Below are positions 56,826 to 64,000 of a stretch of DNA of 64,000 nt, piece by piece (the stretch's first letter is position 1; the number at the start of each line of letters is the position of its first letter). The notes beneath the pieces were generated by a model. That model was given only the letters and a program-made list of their open reading frames with translations, was not told the DNA's origin and searched no databases. Made by a program: the position numbers and the translations under genes. Origin of the DNA: Cornus controversa (Eukaryota > Streptophyta > Magnoliopsida > Cornales > Cornaceae); contig CM048845.1 of assembly GCA_026545225.1 (NCBI GenBank), forward strand, positions 15,593,001-15,657,000. Reading direction: 5' to 3'.

Positions 56826-57440
56826 AGTAGGGGTAACAAAATTGGACACGACACGACAACATGACACAAACACGACACGAATTAAGCGAGTTAATTTAGG
56901 TTTAAAGTAAAGCGACACATGTTATAAATGAGTCGACACGAACATGACACGCAAAAAGTATGATGGGTTTGGGTTTAAGCTGTCTAATCTGTGACAAAAT
57001 TATGATACAATTACGACACGAGGTATTCATATATTCTGGTTTTATTCAAAATTATATATACATGATTATATATATATATTGCAATTATTTGTAATCTATT
57101 TGTTTATTTACAAGAATGATGTAGGCATAAAATACAAGATTTTTGGAGTTTATATATAGATACAAAAATTATAATTTACTTTGATTTTAGAGTTTATGTA
57201 TAAATATGTACTTTATTTTTTTATATGATTTTCAAAGAGATTTTTAAGAGGTAGAAAAATTCATATCATACAAGTTAAACGAATTAAAAAAGTTATTAAA
57301 TGAGTCGTATTATTATATGACATGATTATTAAACGGGTTACACGAATCGACACATTTAATAAACTATTTGAATTAATATTGAGTGTGTCTAACATGATTA
57401 TTAAATACATCGAATTAAAGTTGAAGTATTTAACATAATA
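56826..57440. repeat. Degenerate dispersed repeat rich in GACACGA words
   Basis: The left arm has GGGTAACAAAATTGGACACG followed by many ACACGACACGA and AACACGACACGAA words; the right arm has TTAAACGGGTTACACGAATC. The motif style is that of a common plant dispersed repeat. Ends and TSD are not resolved. Confidence 0.45.
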
Positions 57441-60261
57441 TTAATACATCCACACTAGACGAGATGAAACAGAAACACCAATTACCATATGTAATCATAA
57501 GTATGAGACCAACTTTTATTGACTTGCACGAATTTAAGCGGAACTTTACACTCGTGAACATAGGAGCACTGTTTCTGTCTAAACCTCGATCCTTCTCCTC
57601 GAGTCAAGTAGTGAGTGGGCAATGGCCATGACAACTTGTTCCTTTTCTTTATTACGTAGACACTTGTGGTTTGATTTTGTTTCTTAGTTCTTGAATGCAT
57701 GTGAAATTTGAGATCGTGATGATAGTGGTTTGTATGGCATTTATTGAAAGAAAGGAATAACATATTGCATCATGGAAATGGCAGACCTTCTGATCAGTTG
57801 GCCATTAATGCTTTGCTTGGATGGAACTTGCTCCTTCGGGCTACAACCTGAAGATTTGAGGAGCATTTTCTAATTTTTTATTTTTTATTTTTATTTATTT
57901 CATCGTCACTTTTTGCTGTTCTTTCAGAACGGTTCTCTTTTAGTTTTTCTTCTCCTTTGCGAGTCAGATTCCCTCTTTCTTCATCGTATCATATTGTATC
58001 TTTATTGTGTATAAATAAAAGCCACATTCAGAAAAGAATGAGCCTAGCCAAAAATATTAAGTTGGATGCTCGATTAGGCTTGAATATAAAAAAATATGGA
58101 GCCTTATTTTAAATATAAATAATTTTAAAATGATATAAATATTTAATAATCCATTATTTTACAATTTCTTTGCTAAAAATGGATGTAAACAATTGGGTAT
58201 AATGATCTTTCAACTCACCCAAAATCATTTATGTTTTTTAGTATTTTCAAACCGTAAGAGTAATTTTGCGTAGTAAAATCATTTTATTTTTTCTTTCATA
58301 TTATCTAAACTAACAAAATAATATTTTTCTACAACTTTTTCATGAACTGGATTATTTTCAAAATTTTGACGTAGGAAACCTTATTTCCACAACAGAATAG
58401 AATAATCTTACCATTGGACCAACGTTGGCTCTCATATTCTTTCTTTTAAATGTATCTACTCATAGTGGCATTGAGGATGATTATGATCTTGAGAAAAGAG
58501 TGGCAGTTATGGATTAGCAAACACTGCACCCTTACTTGGGAGAAGATCTATAATAAATTTGGTATAAATACACCGGATGAATTTGAATTTTACGTATTGT
58601 ATACGCGTGATGAGATCTATCATGCGTATTGTGCATTCATGATTCAGATTCATCCGTTATATTTATACCTAGTGTATTGTAGATGTACTATATATTAATT
58701 TCTTGAAAATGATTGTATATCTAAAGTTCGTGTTTGTAAACACTCTTCGAGAAAAACTTGCACCTTCTTCACTCGTTGTGTCAACATTCCTTATTTTTGA
58801 TTGTCTTTTCATTCTCTTTTTTAACCAAAAAAATAAATAAAAAATACTCTTTTAAACTCGAATAAATTTGATACCATCATAAAATTTTTTATCCTAAAAT
58901 TTGAAGAAGTTAAGAGCAAAGAGAACATTGTGAATATGACATGATCTTTTTCAAGTTTTGGAGAGAGGATTAAAGTGCCCTTCAAAAATGTTTTCACAAA
59001 AGCACAACCGAAGAGTTTAGTCTTCCAAACCATTATATTGTTGATTGCTTTGAAGTTTTAGCTAGCCATGGTTGAGTTCTGACTCACCCACGAAGCATTT
59101 ACACGAAAATCCAAAAAAATAATCTTTCACCAACTAGCAATAGAATTTTATACTATTTTACAAAAGCACCTTTGCCATTTAGTTCTATTTCAAAGAAAAT
59201 GAAGATTTTCTTATTCAAATTGATGAGTGAAAAATAATGTTTGTAGCAATCAAATCATGATAAGATATATATATGATCGAAAGAAATGCCATTACACTAA
59301 ACTATTTGGATAATGATTATTCTTTTAAATTCAATTGTTTAGAAAGTGAATTTTGTGAATAGGGTCCACTTTTGAAAATAGTCAATTCAACCTCCCTATA
59401 CTCAAACTATTTTAATCCATTAACACTATGAAATTTTTTGATTTATTATAATATCAAAATCATAATAATTACTTATAAAGAAATTTACTTATATATAATA
59501 TATCATTAAATTCAAGGTGCTAAATATGAATTTATAGAATTAAATACTAATAGATTGAGCAAGGGAGAGGAAGGTATGAAATAAGAAGGTTGTGAGGTGG
59601 AGACAAAACAATGACAATGAAGAGCAATGCATTATATTGAAGCAAAGAATATTCCAAATTAATTTATTGCCATGCCATTATTGACCATGCACAAAACTCA
59701 TTCACAAGCTTCTACTTACTACTTATCTTCATTTATAGGCTAGCCATTCTTTTTTTTTTTTAGTAATTCTAATTGTTCCTTTTCTTTTTTTATAGTTTTT
59801 GCCTATGAATGAGGCCCAAAGCTAGGGACATTGTTGAGATGTAAATCCCCACCATTTCTGGTCAAATGTCTTCTCAAGTAGAGAGACAACAAGAGGGAGA
59901 TAGCAATTGCAATAATGTTATCTTGCTTTTGCTGCATTCCCAATTTCTATACTCTCATTGATTACACTCACTAGATTGAAATTCAAGTCAAAATTCTTTC
60001 CAATTTGGGTTGACAATAGTGATACACGGTCCACCCAACAAACAAAACAATTGATTGATACCATCTATATGAAGCAAGACTTAATTATATTAAAAATGAG
60101 ATTCCACTTGGTGGGCTTTCAAGAACCATCAGCAACAGCCATACATTTCATAAAAGTCTGGTCCACTGGTTGTGGCACTCAAAATGCAAGGTGCAGATAG
60201 TGTTGGGGGAATTTATTACACAATATAATACATACAAGATTTTTCCATTCAAAAATACATA
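57441..60261. other. Long intergenic stretch without recognised genes
   Basis: All frames hold only short open stretches (for example 57482-57763 minus, 58450-58698 plus, 59958-60200 plus) without recognisable domains or plausible splice structure. AT-rich. It could contain promoter elements or small RNA genes that cannot be recognised by eye. Confidence 0.4.
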
Positions 60262-60270
60262 TATTTAATA
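60262..60270. repeat. 9-bp TSD TATTTAATA, left copy
   Basis: Identical to 60946-60954. Confidence 0.85.
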
Positions 60271-60945
60271 GGCCAAAATGTAATAAACTTCTTTCTACTT
60301 TTAAAATAGTGCACAATAGGTCTCTCTTTTTTTGAGTGCAACAAATACCCTCCAACTTACAAATTGGTGCAATTTGTCCTTATTTAACACTATTTGGATT
60401 ATAAATTGACATAAAATGACAAAAATAGCCTCACAAATATAAAAAATAAAAATAAAAAACTAATTAATTTACTAAAATCTACCAAAAAAATTACCCAAAA
60501 AAAAACTTTAATTTGTCGAAAAAATTTACAAAATAAAAAGAACTTTAATTCACCAATTTCTTTTCAGTAAATTTATTTCGGTATTTTTTGACAAATTAAA
60601 GTTATTTTTGGATAATTTGTTTCGGTAATTTTCAAAACAATACCGAAATAATTTACTGAAAAAATTTGGTGAATTAAAGTTCTTTTCTTTTTGGAGAAAT
60701 TTTTTTGACAAATTAAAATTCTTTTTTTTGGATAATTTTTTTGGTATTTTTCAATAAATTAATCAATTTTTTTTATATATATTTGTTATGGTAGTTTTGT
60801 CATTTTAAGTCAATTTTTAATCCAAATAGTGTCAAATAGGGGCAAATTGCACCAATTTGTAAGTTAAAGGGTGTTTGTTACACCCAAAAAAAGAGGGGTA
60901 TTATGCACCATTTTAAAACCAGATGGAGTTTATTGCATTTTGGCC
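60271..60945. mobile_element. Mutator-like non-autonomous element with long inverted repeats
   Basis: 675 bp. GGCCAAAATGTAATAAACTT at the left pairs with the right end CATTTTGGCC. The arms remain complementary for about 170 bases (the CAACTTACAAATTGGTGCAA and ACACTATTTGGATTA words recur inverted on the right). The centre is also self-complementary (ACTTTAATT/AATTAAAGTT, TTCGGTA/TACCGAA), so almost the whole element can fold. No ORF. Confidence 0.88.
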
Positions 60946-60954
60946 TATTTAATA
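60946..60954. repeat. 9-bp TSD TATTTAATA, right copy
   Basis: Overlaps the probable 8-bp TSD of the neighbouring MITE. Confidence 0.85.
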
Positions 60955-60955
60955 T

Positions 60956-61103
60956 GGAGAAATTCTATAATACTCTAGCGTGTACTCCGACATCTTAAAC
61001 ACCACACATCTCACCTCGAGATGTATGATTCAGAATATCGAGATGTATTGTATGGTGGTGATGACCCCGGAGTACCATACCCGGAATATTGTAAAATTAC
61101 TCC
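60956..61103. mobile_element. 148-bp palindromic MITE
   Basis: The left GGAGAAATTCTATAATACTC and right (reverse complement GGAGTAATTTTACAATATTC) ends pair imperfectly. GTACTCCG occurs inverted inside, and CTCGAGATGTATGATTCAGA/ATCGAGATGTATTG sits in the middle. Flanks TTTAATAT and TTCAATAT are an 8-bp TSD with one change, which suggests the hAT superfamily. Confidence 0.65.
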
Positions 61104-61653
61104 TTCAATATGATTTCAGAAGATAACATTAACAAAAATACAATGCTTTCAACAATACAGCGAGTAATACAACAATAAGAAGAATTACAATAAACATCAT
61201 TTTTACAATTGTACATGATATGAATGAATAATTACATAGAGAATTATATACACAATTTCTAAACATCAAGATTGATAAATAACACAAGTAACAAGAACTT
61301 GAACACAATAAATAATATGATTATAATCATGTAAATAAAAGTAAAGTTAATTAGATAAAAGTAAGAAAAATTGACCTTTGAGGTAGAGAGGCATGTTAGA
61401 CGCTATCTTAAAGTTGATACTTTTTTTTCACGTGTAGGTATTGACGGTAATACCGACTCCAAGATACAACTTAAGAGATCAAAGAGAGTGTCCCCTTCTA
61501 GGCACGTCCGAAAAAAAATAAGTTAATCATGTTTATGTCTGGTCCATAAACCAGTAAAATAAAGTGAGAAATGTGTGTGTGTACATATATAAAAGAATAA
61601 GAGAGAATAGAGAGGCTCATGTTTAGATAGATATTTCTTCTTTCGCCTTTACA

Positions 61654-61656
<3 letters not shown>
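61104..61656. other. Intergenic AT-rich DNA
   Basis: No gene is recognised. Confidence 0.4.

Positions 61657-61721
<65 letters not shown>
61657..61721. repeat. (TA)n microsatellite, about 32 units
   Basis: Pure TA run, the longest in the window. Confidence 0.95.
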
Positions 61722-61725
<4 letters not shown>

Positions 61726-61863
61726 TGATTTGAAACGGTAAAGGGTCGAATAATTATAGGAATTAAAACACTAATAAAATAGGTAATAAATAATAGTAAA
61801 CCACACTAAATAGGATATCCTCTGGGACTAACAGGAGAGAAACAATGCCACAATGGTCTTGCT

Positions 61864-62001
61864 TCGTTCTGTGGCATAGAAATGTGATTTTATTTGATTA
61901 ACAATTTTTTGAAAATAACTATTAAAAACAAAACTGCTTGGTTTCGTTCGCATAGCAATGTAATTTTATTTGGCATTTTGAAAATTACTATTAAAAACTG
62001 A
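61864..62001. repeat. Imperfect ~75-bp tandem duplication
   Basis: TTCGTTC(T/G)(G/C)..GCATAG(A/C)AATGT(G/A)ATTTTATTTG and TTTTGAAAAT(A/T)ACTATTAAAAAC occur twice, at about 61,864 and 61,946. Confidence 0.7.
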
Positions 62002-62379
62002 GTTTGTATAAAAATTATTCTATATTTTTAGAATTCTATAAAACAATTTTAGTATAATTTAATTAGAAAAAACCGATACTTCAAAATTATGTACTTGTGT
62101 ATCTCATCTACCTTCAAACTAAAAGATTCCGAGTTCAAGTCGCCAAAAGAAACCAATACGTTATGTACTCAGCTAGATGTGGCCACTAGAGGGCTGATCA
62201 ACGAACCAGAAAGGTCAAACAAGTTGACAGTGAAGGGATAGCAGGCTCGTTATGTAGAATTTTGACAAAAATAAATAATGAAAAATCAAATCATGTACAA
62301 ATTCAAGATAGATATGTTTATAAAGAACTTGACTATAAATAATTAATTAATATTTTATATGTATAATATTTTAAGAGTA

Positions 62380-62525
62380 ATGACAGGACTAATAAAAATT
62401 ATTATGGAATTAAAAAAGTGAATTACTCTCAATTGTTAGATAATCCAAGTAGGACTCATACTTTTACAATCCAATGATGAACTTCGTGATCACTGCACAT
62501 CCCGTGATAAGTCTTCAATGTAATA
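62380..62525. mobile_element. MITE copy 1 (family shared with 63065-63212)
   Basis: Matches the reverse complement of 63065-63212: GTGAATTACTCTCA, CCAAGTAGGACTCATACTTTTAC and CCCGTGATAAGT recur with substitutions. Ends are approximate. Confidence 0.6.
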
Positions 62526-62636
62526 ATTATCCTATTTTGTTAACATTTCTCTTCAAACTAGTCCTACTAGACTCAAGACACCCAAACCCGTTTCAATAGC
62601 AGCGAAGAGAGAGAGGTAAGATACTCATATAATGCT

Positions 62637-62740
62637 CTTTTTTTTTTTTTGAAAGGTCAAGCAATACTCACCCACATTGTCTTCACTGAGACTCGAATTC
62701 TGAACCTCTCATTTAGAATGTCAGAGCTTACACCGCTGGG
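62637..62740 (-). mobile_element. Possible tRNA-derived SINE (minus strand)
   Basis: On the minus strand it starts TCCCAGCGGTGTAAGCTC, then has GAGGTTCAGAATTCGAGTCTC (B-box-like), and ends in a run of A residues (T run at 62638-62652 on the plus strand). Size and order fit a short plant SINE head. No TSD was found, so it could be a truncated copy or chance. Confidence 0.4.
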
Positions 62741-63064
62741 AGTGTTACAACAACAACAGCAGAGTTCCACTGCTCGTGGCCCATTGGGCGTAGCTCAGTA
62801 CTGATGCCTCATATGGGCCGCTCTCGAGTACTTGAGCCTTTTGTCAATGTTTGATTGTAGTTTGGGTTTGGGCCCTCCAACCATCTAGGCTGCTAAACTA
62901 CTACCTGCTTAGTCTAAACTGACTTTAAATAAACATGTAAATACGTGACAAAAACACTTGAACCCAAAACGGGCCCATCAACAAGGGCCGAAAATGATGT
63001 TTTGTATAGTATTGTTTTACTAGCATACCTTTCAATATATAAGTGAAATTATTAAGGATAATGA
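62741..63064. other. Intergenic DNA
   Basis: No gene is recognised. Contains GGGCC/GGCCC words near 62,770-62,900 and 62,970-62,990. Confidence 0.4.
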
Positions 63065-63212
63065 TGTATAGAGTGAAAAGTTATCACCGAATGTGTAGTG
63101 AACAGAGTGTTCATTCATTGAATTGTAAAAGTGTGGATTCTACTTGCACTGTCTATGGATGAGAGTGATTCACTTTCATAATTCGATGATAACTTTTACT
63201 ATACCTATTATT
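63065..63212. mobile_element. MITE copy 2, hairpin-forming
   Basis: Ends GTATAGAGTGAAAAGTTATC and (reverse complement) GGTATAGTAAAAGTTATCAT form imperfect inverted repeats of about 30 bases. It is inverted relative to copy 1 at 62380-62525. TSD not fixed. Confidence 0.6.
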
Positions 63213-64000
63213 AGTTAATTATTAATGAGTGGAGTGTACTATGGTTTGCATATAGTGCATGTAACCCCCTATACGTTGTAAAGTCTTTCGAGTTCATTTT
63301 AGGTGCCAATGAAGGCCTAATGTCAGTCAACCATTAACGGAGCGGTGAAAATACTAAAGTGCTCTTCTATAAGTGTATTCAAAATAATTACAAAAACTGC
63401 TTCATTGTAAAAATGACTAAAATTGGCAAGATAAAACGACATCATTTTTTCTTGCCCTTAACGTGTACACACTACACTCAATCTATGCCATTTTTACTTG
63501 AATCAATCTCGAGCAGACTACTAAGCCGTCGTTTTCGTTTGATTTCTTAACCATAACCCTTTGTCTTCATTCAATTTTGATTTCAACACAACAATCATAT
63601 GAATGTCGCTTTTGCTTTTCTGGTATGGTTTGAAATAGTAGGGTCCTTTGTATTTCGTTCGATTTCGACATTGCGGGTCCTTTGTATTTGTTTGTTGTTT
63701 GATGTTTTATTTGTGTAGCTGAGATTTGCTTTGTGGTTTATATTTTTCAGAATGTTTAGGGTTTATTTAGTAATGGAGTGGACCAAACATTTCATAAATT
63801 CTATATGGATCCTTCAAACTAAATAAAAAAAAAAAATTTGCTTTTGCTTTAATAAACGTTTTTTGGACCCCAATACCTTGAAACAAGTTTTTAATTGATT
63901 TTTTATAATTTGGTTTAGGGCTTACATATTAACGTGATTAGGGTTTTCTATGTTATTAATCATGCATGTTGTGCATGTCAGTTGTGTGTCTCCATTATGT
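63213..64000. other. Intergenic DNA at the right edge
   Basis: No complete gene. The pyrimidine-rich stretch at 63,540-63,720 (CTTTGTCTTCATTCAATTTT, then TTTGTATTTGTTTGTTGTTTG) followed by a TTTATATTTTTCAG at 63,737-63,750 resembles a plant leader intron. A gene could start right of the window, but no start codon can be chosen. Confidence 0.3.

Noticed and set aside
58450..58698. 82-codon ORF as a small gene
   Set aside because: No motif, no splice or promoter context, and composition like the surrounding AT-rich DNA.
59869..59940. Short ORF starting MSSQVERQQ as a peptide gene
   Set aside because: Ends within 30 codons, no signal peptide, no supporting context.
62080..62210. Second SINE-like B box (GAGTTCAAGTCGCC)
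   Set aside because: Only one box-like word, no tail, no TSD; too weak to list.

Overview
The window looks like AT-rich nuclear DNA of a flowering plant, most likely a eudicot. The evidence is a five-exon HIPP-type gene plus plant-specific LTR-retrotransposon lineages (Athila, Tat/Ogre, Tekay-type chromovirus, Ty1/copia, TRIM) and MITEs. I cannot name the species. There is no prokaryotic, organellar or rRNA signal.

Positions 1 to about 48,600 are a nested retrotransposon block, and target-site duplications (TSDs) fix much of its order. A minus-strand Athila element (gag at 1-1430; PBS and 5' LTR at 7674-8881) is split by a plus-strand Athila-like element A (1431-7626, TSD GAATC). From 8882 to 13867 lie chromovirus LTR, gag and integrase remnants in both orientations. 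A Tat element runs from about 13,868 to 32,203. It has been hit by a three-LTR TRIM (15889-16801, TSD ACACA), by an Athila solo LTR (18019-19485), by an unclassified LTR-like block (about 21,106-22,580), and by an internally deleted Athila-like element B (25389-31709, TSD GCTTG) inside its 3' LTR. The Tat element carries an antisense, spliced extra ORF at 23261-24850. A decayed chromovirus pol (32460-43316) with 3' LTR is split by an Athila-like element C (32701-41292, TSD TTAAG). Elements A and C each carry gag and protease but no reverse transcriptase, RNase H or integrase. A minus-strand Ty3/gypsy RT scrap (45840-46700) and a 1.27-kb copia deletion derivative (47316-48584) end the block.

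Positions 48,600 to 64,000 are gene-bearing intergenic DNA. The one gene I would call functional is a heavy-metal-associated isoprenylated plant protein (HIPP) at 50816-52810. It has five exons, 351 codons, two HMA domains and a CSVM prenylation box. It is flanked by small DNA transposons: Mutator-like elements with 8-9 bp TSDs at 53219-53862, 54754-55397 and 60271-60945, and smaller hairpin MITEs at 60956-61103, 62380-62525 and 63065-63212. There is also a small LTR element (54728-56445), simple repeats and a possible SINE.

Apart from the HIPP gene, every coding trace is a transposon relic. All but the longest protease ORF (36862-37881) carry stops or frameshifts. The genes do not form a pathway; the window is a record of successive insertions beside one metal-binding protein gene. 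Boundaries with TSDs are the firmest calls. LTR ends without a TSD and lineage names rest on recognised protein motifs, not on database searches.
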